A stretch of 64,000 nucleotides of DNA from Rotaria macrura (Eukaryota > Rotifera > Eurotatoria > Philodinida > Philodinidae), in NCBI GenBank assembly GCA_900239685.1, contig OENT01000137.1, positions 62,001 through 126,000 on the forward strand, read 5' to 3'. Shown here piece by piece: positions 25,801 through 39,500 of this stretch (within the stretch, counting starts at the first letter, position 1; each line of letters starts with the position of its first letter). The notes below the pieces were generated by a model. It saw nothing but the letters and a program-made list of their open reading frames with translations, did no database searches and had not been told where the DNA came from. A program made the translations under genes and the position numbers.

Positions 25801-28800
25801 CATCGAAGTTTGAAAGGAATTGACTTTGTTGTTGACAAATCTTGTTTGCAACTCATTTTCAAAAGTGAAGTCATGGTCTGAAGTGCCATTATGTGCGCAA
25901 AGAATATTTAAAACAGAAAACTACTATGCACTTACTGAGTATGCTCTTGTAAAAAGCTGTGAATCATGCATTGATGTTCTTTTCTGAATCAATCAATAAG
26001 AGATTTTAGAATGGTTGATTGCATCCATTTTTATGCTCGTCTAGCATGAACTCAAGGAAAATATTTCCGCTTCTTAACTAATAGAAAAATAGTAGAATGC
26101 TCAACAGACTATATGCTTCGATAGATTAAATTTCAAGGAAAATTTTCTATAGTCTGGCAATTTCATCTAGAGATGTTCCAATTTATTTCTAAAAGTTGAA
26201 TATGTTAAGGGTAAAACAATCTTTTCATATATTTAGTTCGCCTCTACTTTCAATAGATTGAGTCGATTATTAATCAAGATCTATACTAACACTTGAACAA
26301 AAAGAAGAATGGATGAGATCAATGGGGCGTTTGTAATAGCTTAATTCTATTGGATTAAGATGAAATTAATTTTCTTTCAAAAAAAAGAAAGATATATGAA
26401 CTTTGTCAAGTGTGTCATCATTTTTCTATTTCAATCAAAGTAAGTTAAAGCAGTTCACAGATCTATTTAAAGTAAAATTACTAATTCCAATTTGATAGTT
26501 ATGAAAATTCTGTATTCGTCAATGTTCATATGTAGATCTATGTGAAATGAATCTTTAGTCATTTGTGTCACTTGTCGTTGTATTGAATAGAGGGAATTGA
26601 AACAAAAAAACAATACCTTAATCACAAAATTAATTTCGTGCCACTCGACATGTAGCCAATTATTTATTTGTCTTACAGGGTTATATTATATGATATCTTA
26701 CGCAAATCTTTAATAATAAACGATGTCTACATAGGACATCTACAATGTTGAATAATTACGTTATCCATTCTTTCGAATTTATATCTTTTATTTATTCATC
26801 GAATAACATATTTATTCATTCGCTAGTTAGTTAGATAGAAGATTTTATCGATTTTAGAATTCAAAAATGGTGTTTATGATAAATCAAAATGATAGTAAAC
26901 CGAAAGGAAATACTGAGATTCGGATCATGTTTCATTGTGAAATCTATTAAAAAGTAAGATTTTATGACATCTAATTCATATATTTATTCGTTCAGATGCA
27001 CATACATTTGACGAATCTTTTCTTCTCACTCGTATTCTCATCTTAAACAAAATTATTGATTATCGATATGAACTATGCACGAGCATTAAACTCTAATTAG
27101 TCGATGACAATTAAAATCTATCATTTTCTTTCTTACCAAATATTGATTGTAGTCGAATATCTTACTAACACTCACAGTGATTACCCTGCATACATACATA
27201 GTAAAGAAAGAAAACAGCACACGAAATAAAAGTGGTGAATACGTTCACAACGACTATCGATTGCTAATAAAATACAAGCTTTATTCAAACGTAATCCATT
27301 ATAAACGATTAGTATACGTACATGTTTACATCAATTATATACTTTGTCTCATATCATTATCATCCATATCTCATTGTATTTATTCGAAATCTTATTGATA
27401 CATCTTTACCGTAATTCTTTTCTATTGTATCTTATTCTATTGGTTAGAGCTCATCAATTGAATATATAATGATCGTTTAATCGGATTTTTCTAATACTTT
27501 ATTGAAAAATATAAAATCGGATCTTTTTGTTTTCACTAGTTCTGAATAGTATGTTGTATGTTTAGTTAGTTTGAAAAAATAGAACGGAAATGCGCATATT
27601 CAAAACTAGTCAATCGACACATATTCTATTTTAAATTTCATCGAACAAGATACGTATTTTTTTCTTCCTTTTGTGTCGGCGTTCGACATAAATTACTATC
27701 ATAGTTGTTGTCAATATGATTGCACATGCATTTGTTGAAGTATTCTATATGTTTCTCATCAAAGCTCATACTTATTCATAAGATAATGCTATCTAATGTG
27801 AGAACTAGGATTATAATAAACGATTGACCATCGATCATTTTCTCTCGGCTGATGGCAATTCATGATTATTATATCACTCGTGTTATAAATGATCTGTATT
27901 GTTCTCTAAATGAAGAGTATTTATTTCCGTTTGTTCTTACTCCTCCAACTGCTAGCACTTAAAAATCTTATCATACATATGAAGCTTTTCTCTCAATGGT
28001 ATCTTGCGTGACGACTAATCGTCGTCCATTTATTTTATGTTCATTAGACCATATTTACAGACAAGATTGATCTTAATAGATACACTATATGATTAACAAT
28101 GACGTTGTTAGGACAAGAATTTTTCTTGTTTATTACTGCTTCTTTTTTACTGTATTTAGAACAGACCAAGTCATCAGTAATGTACAAATGCCCCCGTGAT
28201 CATATCACTATAATAAACATGTCAACAAAAAGCCAATGAAAATCAAATCTGATTCATGGTCTATTCAATACAATGAATATATTGATTGATTACAAAAAGC
28301 AGACATTTTTTATTTCTACACTTTGTTCGATTGAATAGAAAGGAAAAGAATTGAATAATCAATAGATTGAAACAGATCATTTCTTTTCTTTTTCTCTGTT
28401 TTCAAATAAGATGTGTAAAGAAAAAACATGTTCTTATAAAGATGAGTAATATTGCTATCAGCTATCTATTTAGTCAAGTGTTCGTACAGCATGTTGTCAA
28501 ACAAAAAAAAAACACGCAATCATTAGAACAACAGTTTCAAACTTTTATCGAGTTACATTGGTTGTAGTATAATAGAAAATACATATTATTGTAGATGACC
28601 ACTATTCCTCGCAACTAATGTCTCTATCTCTGATATAGAACTATGCATATAAATTGATACATCACGGTTGAATGTTTTACTAAATGTAAGTCAATGTGAG
28701 ACATGTTGTACGAGTATCAAATGTTAAAATCTACATGTTATATTGAGAATAGTCGATTTCGTAGGACATTATAAATAATTTAACTACTTCACTCGATGAC

Positions 28801-29500
28801 ACACTTCGGTAGGAAGAAAGCGAGTTGAATGACCCTTATGAGACCAATCGAGCGACACACACACCCACATGTACACATTTGCAAACATGTACTGTATATA
28901 TAGATGTGCGGTCAGTTGCAGTCAATGCATAAATTATTCATTCCGGTGTTCGCATTCTACAGGTCTAATGCTACTGCATTCATATAGTCTGACTTTTTTC
29001 TCTCTTTTTACATTTCTCTCTTATTTTTTGCTATATTATACGCTCATGATACGATCAATATTGGAGGGCACAACAATGTATCATCGATTGCATTGTGTGT
29101 ATGAAATAGATCGGATTATTTGACAGAAGGATAAATGAGAAACCATTCTTTTTGATCATCTGTTTATGCTCGATTGGATTGACGCGTATTTTATCGACTT
29201 TTCTTTTTTCTACTTGTATTATAGGTGAGAAGAAACAAATCTGTTATTCAATGTAACACATATTTACTGAACTTAATCAACTTAGTTCCATTATTTGTTA
29301 AATTACCATTAGGACATTTATTATTTCTCGTCTGTGTACATTTACAGGCGTTTTTCTTTCTTTCTTTATTTTTTGTCGTCATCGTCTCGTTTTATTGTCG
29401 TGGCGGTGGTTGCAACCATCTCCACTATTCTATACCTTACACTGTAAAAAAAAGAACGAAAATACGCTACTTTCTACCACTCTCACACACATTTACAAAT
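22832..29500. other. 6.7 kb without a recognisable gene
   Basis: AT-rich intergenic sequence upstream of the sacsin locus. Only short, compositionally intron-like open stretches occur, including 100 codons at 25220-25522 that match nothing I know. No RNA gene or transposon ends recognised. Confidence 0.45.
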
Positions 29501-29746
29501 ATATATATTTATATATATATATATATACGTGCATACGGAAGAAAGAAGCGAGAGAGAGAGAGGAGGAGAGAAGCAAGAGAAAAGAGACAAAAAGGAGGTT
29601 CGCTTTCTCCTTCGCGTGCTTGTTCTGCATCAACCATATCGTCGTTGGTACTTACGACTCGTCTTGAATTGCTGTCGTTATACTTTTTTAAAATTCCGTC
29701 TTTTTATGTTTTAACAATAATCAAGTATACGTGAACGGCTAAAATT
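29500..29746 (+). promoter_or_regulatory. Candidate promoter/5' leader of the most upstream sacsin first exon
   Basis: A (TA)n tract at about 29500-29527 is followed by a GAGAGA-rich tract (29548-29590) and then 150 bp of mixed composition before ATG 29747. Similar GA/CT tracts precede most other candidate first exons in this locus. The transcription start is not determined. Confidence 0.4.
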
Positions 29747-29915
29747 ATGATGCGAAAATTTCGTAAAATTTTTCGTTCACCATCAACAACGGTGGCAACA
29801 ACAACAACGAATAAAACTGAACACATCCCAAAAGTCACTAGTTTCGAATCAACTTCACAAGATACATCACATGTCAAACAAGTATCATCCGCTGATCCCA
29901 ATCATTTATCTACAG
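29747..29915 (+). CDS. SACS: Sacsin alternative first exon A
   Basis: ATG ATG at 29747 opens 56 codons of basic, Ser/Thr-rich peptide (MMRKFRKIFRSPSTT...). They end at ACAG|GTAGAA in phase 1, matching the phase-1 acceptor at 34438 (junction codon GAA). It is the furthest-upstream candidate and is preceded by GA-rich and TA-rich tracts. There is no recognisable domain and no visible UBL such as that of human sacsin. Confidence 0.6.
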
Positions 29916-30545
29916 GTAGAAAGATACAATGAATATATATATATGTATACATATTTTCTATTCCCTGTAAAGTTGGGCCTCGTTGAAATTTTACATCAAG
30001 GTGAATGTTTTTCTTTGCGTTGGTGGGATTCTTTCTTCTTCTCTGGGCTCATTTTCTCGATTTCATATACATTGTTATTTATTTGTTTTGTGGAAAGACG
30101 CTCTACCTAGGAGTCTTTGCAAATGCCTAGTGGGAAGCATTGACTCAAGGTTAAATGGAAGATACAATAAAAAATATATCCACTTTTTCTTTTTCGTTTG
30201 CATTCATTCGCATTTGAGAATATGTTTAATCAATAGTGATTGATTTTCGTCAATTGATCGAACACAACTTTCTTCAGAAACATGCTGTTCAATATCAATA
30301 ACTTCGATCAAAGAAGAGTAGCGAATAAAATTAGACAAGTACACACATCTGGTAGTGCAAGTCGACCAATATATGATACTCTTATACAGCCGTTTCGCGA
30401 TTTTTCTATCTATTCTACTTTACTACCACGTATGTATAATATATGTTTCTACGTTCTATGTACGAATGCATTTTGACATTCTCATAAGACACATGTACAA
30501 GGATAGAAATGATCATAGTATTTCGGTGCGCTCGAAGCAACGATT

Positions 30546-30587
<42 letters not shown>

Positions 30588-33500
30588 TGAGATATTGATA
30601 ATCATTAAATGAAACATATTCTTCACCTTTGACACATGAAGCATTGAAATGTAAAAAGAAAATGCAAAATATGTCGAAAAAAAGAAAAAAAGAAGATAGT
30701 TAGATACATACATTTTTGTATGTTACTATCATGTCGTATGAGAGTGTAAACTATGTATAGGCAAAGAAAAGAGTATAGATACGATTCTTTGTAGATCAGC
30801 TGATTAAGTCTAAGAACGAAAGTGTTATTCGTCAGAACGTTTTCCTAAATAAAACTATTATATATGACGCCAATAAAAAGAACAGAACAATGAATTATTT
30901 TCAATTAGGAAGAAACATATATATATGTATGTAAAACAATTTCTATATCAATGCAGAAAAACATAATGATTCTGGTCAAGGTAAAATATCTGGATAAATT
31001 TATTTAATTAATAGATCGATTAGAAAATCTTCTTTGTCATTACCGAATGGATCGTTTTCATGTATATAATTGAATAGATATATGTTGATCTAATTATTTT
31101 TTCAGATTTCTTATTGATTTATTTTCCTTCATGAAAGATCATGTATTTCCAGACGCTAAACGTATTAAACTCCGTAAGTGTACATGTAAATATGTCTTTA
31201 CAAAGTGCAGACTGTGTCTTTGAAGTTGGGTATTCGATATCCGTTTCAACAGTTTTCTTTTATTCTTTTTGTCATTCTATGGATCAATAGCGGATCAGTT
31301 GACTAGTCAAACGTAAATAAATACGAGCCATGTTCGAAATGTACGATACAGCATAGCTTCGAGCTATTCCTATGCATATATATTGGTAGAGGACACCATT
31401 ATCAATAGAAGAAATTCGAGTATCTATGAAAAAAAATCATTTTAGACTGACGGTACATGACAATGTTTTTGTTTATTTTGAATAGCGTATGTTTTAGTAG
31501 TTAATAAATGAAGACTTGTGAGGAATAATAAGAATTATTGATTATCGAAATATATTCGATCTCTTTGACAGAAATTTGTATGATGATTGAGAACACATAT
31601 AGTGTATTGAACGAACATATGATCACACACACACACACACATTTATATATAGAAAAAAAAAAGAAGAATACGAAAGGCAAAGCGAGGTGACGATGAATAG
31701 TAGTTGGAGTAGTAGTGTTGATAACCTCGTTCTCTTGTCTATGAAGGCGTTTAGTATGCCTTGTATTTAGAAAGAATGAGAAAAGTCAAGCTTTTTCTTT
31801 TCTCTTTTTTTTTCTACCGAGCAGACACAAAAAAATCTAGCATACGTTTTGTCCTCGTTCATCGTGAAGTATAAACAACACGGCACAAACGAACGAATGA
31901 ACGAGAACAATAACAAATCTTACTATTCTTCTTACTGCCGATCGGTTGCTCATTTTTACTAAACAATAATAATTATATAGTTGCGTGTTAAGAACTATAG
32001 AAACGTTATAAACATATTCTATTCGATGGTCATTTGTTATTATCATTGGTATTTTCTTACGATAAACATATATTAAATGAAGACGCACACGCGCAAACGA
32101 GCCAGAAAAACCACATCAGGACCAATACACAGAGGTGAGATTGTGCTTTTTTTAAAGTCGAGATCTTATGTAAAGTATATAGTAAATAAAGATAACAATC
32201 AGAAAATATTTTCATAACATACTCTTGTTTTTATTCTTTTTAAGTAGTATCATTCTGTTAAGAACAACAACAAAAACAAAAAAAAACTTGGTCATTTCAG
32301 TTCGAAATAAATCTCTCTTTCTAGTAAAATCATTTCATGCTGTAGGGTAACATTTATTTTTTTCTTTGTACTCATGTGATATATGCCACTTTCTATTACA
32401 AAAAAATAGAGGAGAGTACAATGTAATGCAGGGTTCTGTTTTTGTTTTTTACGTTTTTACCTTCAGTAGACATTGAAGTGCCCTTTAATTTTGAGAGAGC
32501 AGTATAGATATTTTCAGTACATTATTCTTATTGTTAACTTACCTGATCTCTATTTTAATTCTTCAAATGATTTATGTGTTGTGTATCTAAGGATTACCGA
32601 TTGATTGAACCCCGTACAAAACTAAATCGATATCCGTTACAAATAAATAAATATAATGATGTCATTAGATTTGAATTAAATAGCATGTGTATTAGATGAG
32701 TAATATTTCATCTCATATGGGCGTTTTCTTAACATTTCAGTTGAAATCCACTCTGTTATTTTCTTTACTTATAAGATGAAAAATGAAACTAACTGAAAAA
32801 TAAAGAAGAAAGAAAGGACATCTTTTTCTTCACAAACAACTAATATGTCTAAAGCCATGACATCAAGTAAGCCTTAAAGCTACGTTAAGTTTTCGTTCTC
32901 TTTTGTATATCGGCGTATTTCAATAAGTGAAGTTTAGACACATGATTGACTTATAACATATGAAGGATAGGCTTGTTTTTTTTCTCTTTAAAATTCAAAC
33001 TTTGAAAATCAACCAGCTGTTTAAAAATCGAATTAGTTGATAACAGATTGAATGTACATACAATATAGATAAAAATCCGTTCGTTTTCTTCTTCCTCTTC
33101 TTCTAAAATATATCGGAGCACTGATCATTTTTTAACTGTTAAGTATTATATAGTTTGCCGTGTTTTTTTCTCGTCACCAAATTTAATTCTGTGACAATAG
33201 TGTATTACCTTGAAAATGAATGTTACACCTAAAAAATAATCACGTTAACTGATATTTGTTAGATGAAAAATAATCTATCGAAAAATCATATCTAAATAGT
33301 AGCAGGTTTAGTAGAATAATCTTATATGTTCCAGTGCACTGTTTGTTACTTTTTTTTTGTCAATCATTTATCGTGTTTGTTTGAAACATGCTCTGGTCAA
33401 TATGGATCTTTGCAGGTTTCTTTCTTTATTATTTATGTTGTAAAATTTATGTCTATATTTGGTACATTATCATAAATATCTACTATCTTCAAACGAGTAA

Positions 33501-36500
33501 GATTTCCTTTTTTTTCCTTCGTCTTCTTTCATTCTTCGACAATCAAAAAAAGAAACGACGAAACGTAACATACACAAGTATAGATGCTTGAAGCGCAGTA
33601 TCGAGCGCACGTCCGTGTCATAATATGTTTTTGATAGGTGAATTGCAAAGCACCTACATACTACACTATATACAGCAACTTTGAAATAGACTGAGTCAAT
33701 TCAATTCTTTGTCTTTGTTGCTGAATGCATGCGTGATAAGGTCGACATTGCTCTATCGATCGCCGCATACTGTCTCTCACTCTCTCTTCTGGTCCCCTTC
33801 TTCCTCTAGTTGCCCTTCATTCGTTCTTCGCCGTTCATCATATACGTACATGTATGTGCATTTGTGAGAGTGCTCATCTCTTTTTGTTTTACTCCCCATT
33901 GTATCGAATACAAAACAATTAGTACTGGTGAAAAGAGAAAGAAAGCAGGTAGCCAACTTGACCGAAGTCAGTGTTATTGTTGATGGACAAGAATCTGGAT
34001 GAGTTAAAGTTTGGTAAGTTGCGTAAAAGATATCCTATTATAGACGATCTCTCATCACACTCGTTATTCACATATCATTCAGTTGTTTTGAATAAGAAAA
34101 GAAATGAAAGAGAATGACGAGTATTTGATTACAAAACGATAGTACAATTTGTTCTCACTTAACAAATGTTCATATGGAATAAAAATGAGAAAAAAAGAGC
34201 AAGAAAGAAAAAGTGAAGAATTTTTTTTGTTCATATTCATATCTGTTATCCAATTGTAAACCATTGCATGAGCTTATTTTTCACCCTGGTTATGACCTGG
34301 TCAATCGTCTTTTGATAAGAACACTGAAAGAAGAGAACGTCAATATTTTGTCAGTTTAATTCGAAGTTTTAATTGACCTTTTCTGTTTTACTCATAATGA
34401 AATAGAGGTTAAGTAAATATTTATTTTTAATATTTAGAATCACCTAAAACAAATTCAATTCCATCAACAGAAGACGTACAATATGCAAAAATGCGTATCA
34501 TATCTTCTCCAATATTTCAGTTACGTGATATAATTCGTGCTCTATTAACATCTTCATCACCATCGTGCGATCTTATTTCAACATTTTTAACCTATGGTCA
34601 ATTATTAGGTGCATCAAGCATACACGGTTATCTTGTTGATCGTTGTTATGACACGCAAACATTAATAAATGATGAATTTTCATCTTATCAAGGTGTCGCA
34701 TTATGCATAACATATGATGTTAAATTAACTGAACAACAATGGGAAGATATATTCGGTATACATGAATCAACATCCACTATATCAAAAACGGCATCATCAT
34801 TTTTTCATTTAACGGATTTTTTATGTATATTAAGTGGTTCACGTGTCGTTTATTATGATCCAAATGAACGTATGATAAATGATGAACGTGCCTATGTGTC
34901 AATATTCGATCTTGAAAATGATGATATCGAAATGTTTCAAGATCAATTTTCTCCGTTAGATTATTTTTTATTAAAATCTAAAACATTCTATAATGGTACA
35001 TTGATACGTTTACCATTACGTACAGCATCAAAAACGCAAATAACTACACGTGTGCAAACATTAGATGATATTAAACAACAAATAGATAAATATTTTCATT
35101 TGAATCAATCATTGATTGAATTATTGTTGATGCAAACAAATTTAAATACAATAGAATTTGATTACACCAAAGATTTTCAATCGTTAACAAGATTTTTAAC
35201 TATTGAAAAACAGTCCATCGCAAGTATCTATGATATACAATCAACAACACAAATTATAAACTTAGCACTAACAAAATTAATTAATGATGTTAATAAAAGG
35301 TTTGCACATTGAATATCATGAAAGAAATATCTATAAATAGACTTTATTCGACTTGTTCGAGAAGTAAAACTTCTATAGCTAATCATCGTTATACGGTGTA
35401 AAAAGTAACGAATACTTGATGGTTATAAAATTGACCGACAAATTGCTTTCAAATCTATACGACAAATAACGAGGTTATAAATTGATCATAGTAACGACAA
35501 GTGAAAAAAGTGAACACATTCTCGAATACTACAATCAAGATTAACTTCGTTTTTCACATTAAACATCTTCTAGTCGAAAAAAAAAGCTCACATTATCGTA
35601 TTCAATTGTTAATCATGATAGATCGATAGGCCTAGAATTTTTAGATAAGAATTGACTTATTTATCAACGATACTGTATGAAGTCATACGAAAATTTCTTT
35701 TTTCATCAAATCAATCAAAAAGCATGTTTAACAATAGAGAATTTTCTATGCTGTATTTAATTAAAGCATCGCATGATTTCGATCGAAACAAAACAATTAA
35801 ACGTCAAATGTTAAGGTCGAACAGATCATTAAGTTTAGACAATATATCAAGAGTAGTATACATACATCAAAATGAATATTCATTGTACTTTTCAATTTTA
35901 ATATTGTTCGTGTCCGAACTTCATAGCTATGTTTTTCGATCTATATCAAGTTTGTCTAAGGATATATTTTAGTTCTATGATACAAATGAATCGAATCTGA
36001 AAAATCATTTGTTCAATTTCATTCAACTAGTATTTTTTTTTGCATCGAAAGTTTAGTTCAAAGTACAGTTTATTATCAGAAAAGTGAATCGATCTGTTCG
36101 TTAATATTAAGATAGTCATTATTCTCAACTTTTAGTCTCTTATTCAGAACTTTCTTTATGGCAATCAGTAGCTGTTTTGTATTAGAAAATTTTACCAAAC
36201 ATTTGAATTATATTTGAACAATTTCGGAAAGATTATTTAACAGAGCACATTCTATTCATGAATTTGCGAAAATCATCGGATTTTCAATGGTGCTACTCGA
36301 TGAATCACAATGATTGTTATCGTAATTTATATGAAAGTTTCATTATAATATTGTTTCTTTCTATGAATGTACGTGTATGTAGCTATTACATAATAGATGT
36401 AGATAAATCTATATCTAAGAAGTTCATGTATATTATATTATAGAAACGAAAGAAAATTCTTTTCTATTAACGAGGGAATTTTATTCTATTGATCGATTTC

Positions 36501-39500
36501 TTTCTAGCTTGCAGAAATTCCATCACGTATACTCTAATGAATTATGAGTATCCACGGCAGAGGTCATGTTATGATCAGTTTATTGCAATCGAGATACTGC
36601 AGATTTGTTTTTTCTAGTCAGTCATTTTTAATCAATGTCATGAACTTCCTCTGGGATGATAAGAAAAAGTGATTAGCGGAATAAATCCTTGAATTTACGC
36701 ATACAGACATCGATGTATGAGAATAATTCAAAATATAAGTTTTTGAATAGTTCGTTTGTTTCTATTCGAAGTTGAAGCATATCGTTTACATCACTCGTAT
36801 GTAACAATAGATTCGATATTCTAATATCAGGATACCAGTAAATCAATTGTATTGATATGTTCAATCGAACAAGAGCGTTTGACACATGTCATTTTCTTTT
36901 TCTTTAGAAAAATTGAAACTCAACATGAAAAAAATTCGTTTTACAAATATTTCTTTTTCTTGTTATCTAAATAGATCATGATTAGTATTGGAAAATAGTA
37001 CGATGTCATGAAACACGTGCTTATTTGTTTATTTTTGGTTTCATGTAACATAGTCAGAGAATTCATTAGGATGTATATCATGTATATAATGCCCTAGCTC
37101 AAAAAGTGACTAATCAGTTCAAAGAGTGCATTGGTTGGAATGTGTGAAAACTGTCAAGTTTTTAAATGGTAATTTATGTTATAACGAGAAAAGAACATAG
37201 TCAACATACGATTCGAGACCTTGCATTTGTAAAGTTTCATTTCATTCGTAGTTTAATCTTAAATTATACATTGTCAATAAATTAAATAATTTTCTTTCGT
37301 AAAATTTTCAGTGATGCATCTCGTTGGCTTCTGTCTATTCATAAGGAACCTAATGATAATGATAAATCTAAATGTGAACTGAAAATTTTACTTCCATTAA
37401 TTCCACTTAGTCCATCTTCTGAATCATATGTTCCATTATCCCAAACACAAAATTATCGATCGATTCAAATAACTTCATCACGAATATTATACTATGGTAC
37501 AATTCCATCATTGAATACATCATCTCACGATGATTTAAATAGACAATTACGTCAAATAAAATTTCCTCAAGCATATTCTTTATTCCTAAAAGATTTATCA
37601 CGTTTAATAAATCCATTGGCAGCATCGACATCAAATCTATCGATTGATCTCATATGGGAATTGATGCCTGATATTGATGAACATCAACGTTTGTTTAATG
37701 AAAATCAAAAATATTCATTAAAATCACAACAAAATGTTCAATTCATTAATAATATTATACCAAATATTTGGGAAGAAATAGGTAAGAAAAAAAACTTTTT
37801 CAATAATCATTTAAGAACACAGCAACTTATTTAGTATGACTAGAAAAATTAGATTATGAGGAATTAATGTCTTAGTTTGTTTTTTTAACACACCAGGTTT
37901 TATATACGGATGACACTTATTCATATTAATACTTTTAAATCTTCTTCAAAGTTAATACGAATGTTGTCGTATCGAATTCTCTAAGCTCTTTATTACAAGA
38001 TAATCAAGTGTCCTTGTCTATCGATAGAGTTTCTAAGGATTAAGTAAAACATTCTTATGACTTCTATGTACGTACAATTAACAGTGGAATCATAAAAAAA
38101 AATAATTAAATCTTTAGTCGGTACGATCATTTCAAAAAACTACTTGAAGAAATGTACTTAGGTATTGGTAATTTTGAAAATTTCGATCATAGACGAATAT
38201 GATTTTATTCTTGAGATGTAGAAGTCATTGAGAGAAAAAATTATACTTGTGTGAATGATATGCTTACTATTTAATATTCATTTCTGTTCGCTATGCAACA
38301 GATGAATTATTTCATCAAATTGATGTAAAACTTTCATGACTTGATTTAAATCGATGTTTGTCGTCAATTGCCTTTTATGTTCCTATTGAACCTCAATACT
38401 TTGTATTCAAGGATTGAACAGTTGAATATATGATCAATGACAAGATTTATGCTTATGATCGAACAGACTTCATGTTCATTAAAAAATATCATTCTTCTTC
38501 GGTTCATCAATAGCCTATGGGTGAATGATCAAAGTAGATGAATGAGTACGAATGTTGATGATCTAAAATTCTATCCCTTATTGAGGTCAATGACATGCTA
38601 AACCAATTTGTCTGGCTGACATTGGACAATACGTGCAGAATGAGAACGAAATAGTCCTTGAATTTGAGCAGCAGCTAAACTATGATGAGACATAAGCATG
38701 TAAAAGGAATGCTGAAACAAATTGTGTGTGTGATCTAGTCTATCCAGTTATTCTTTTTCTTTTCAATTGTTTAAACTATTGTCACTATATTTTATTTGTC
38801 TTGGTTAATATTTACTTCTTCGCAGATTATTTTTATTTTCTTAAAATAACACTTATAATCATTCATTAAACAACCGTTTAATATAAGGGGAAAAAAATCA
38901 TAAACATTGAATCCTCTTATCCTTGAACGCAAATAAATGTATACGTATTTTTCACTGTTCAGGTAAACAAGAATTATTTTATTCTGTAACTGAAGGTTGG
39001 GGTTATGTAGCCATTGAAGATATGATAATTAATAATGTTGACCCAAGTCCAATGCAAAATGTTTTAACACATGTGTTCTCGGAAGCTAATGCTCCTATTG
39101 TCATATTACCTCCACATGTCATTAATGGTCTATGTAAATATTCTAATAAACATTATCTAAAAGTAATGACACCATTTCATGCGTCAAAATTATTATCAGA
39201 AAATTCATCTGTACTTTCGAATTTAACATTTGAACAAAAGATTCTACTATTAAAATATATTATATTAAATGATCCAGATCCGAATTTTGTACTTGAATTA
39301 GAATTGTTACCATTAGCTAATAATACTTTTATAACATTTCAAACAAAGCAAGCGTCAATCATTTATATTGTTGATAATAATAGTGATTTTTTAAAATTAT
39401 TTCATAGCAAACAATATGACAGATTCTTAAATCCAAATATCGACCAAAATTTATTTCAAATCTTATCATCAAAAAGTTTTCAAGGTAAACGATGTTTTGT

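Noticed and set aside
30513-30713. Minus-strand frame with a poly-His run
   Set aside because: It is the reverse translation of the (ATG)14 microsatellite.
33388-33415. Further phase-1 first-exon candidate (MLWSIWIFA, donor G|GTTTCT)
   Set aside because: Only nine codons, hydrophobic, with a weak donor and no GA/CT tract upstream. One in three random donors has this phase.
36258-36321. ATG-led 21 codons ending at C|GTAATT in phase 1
   Set aside because: It lies in the intron whose acceptor (37312) is phase 2, so it could only join exon 3 by skipping exon 2. The composition is not distinctive.
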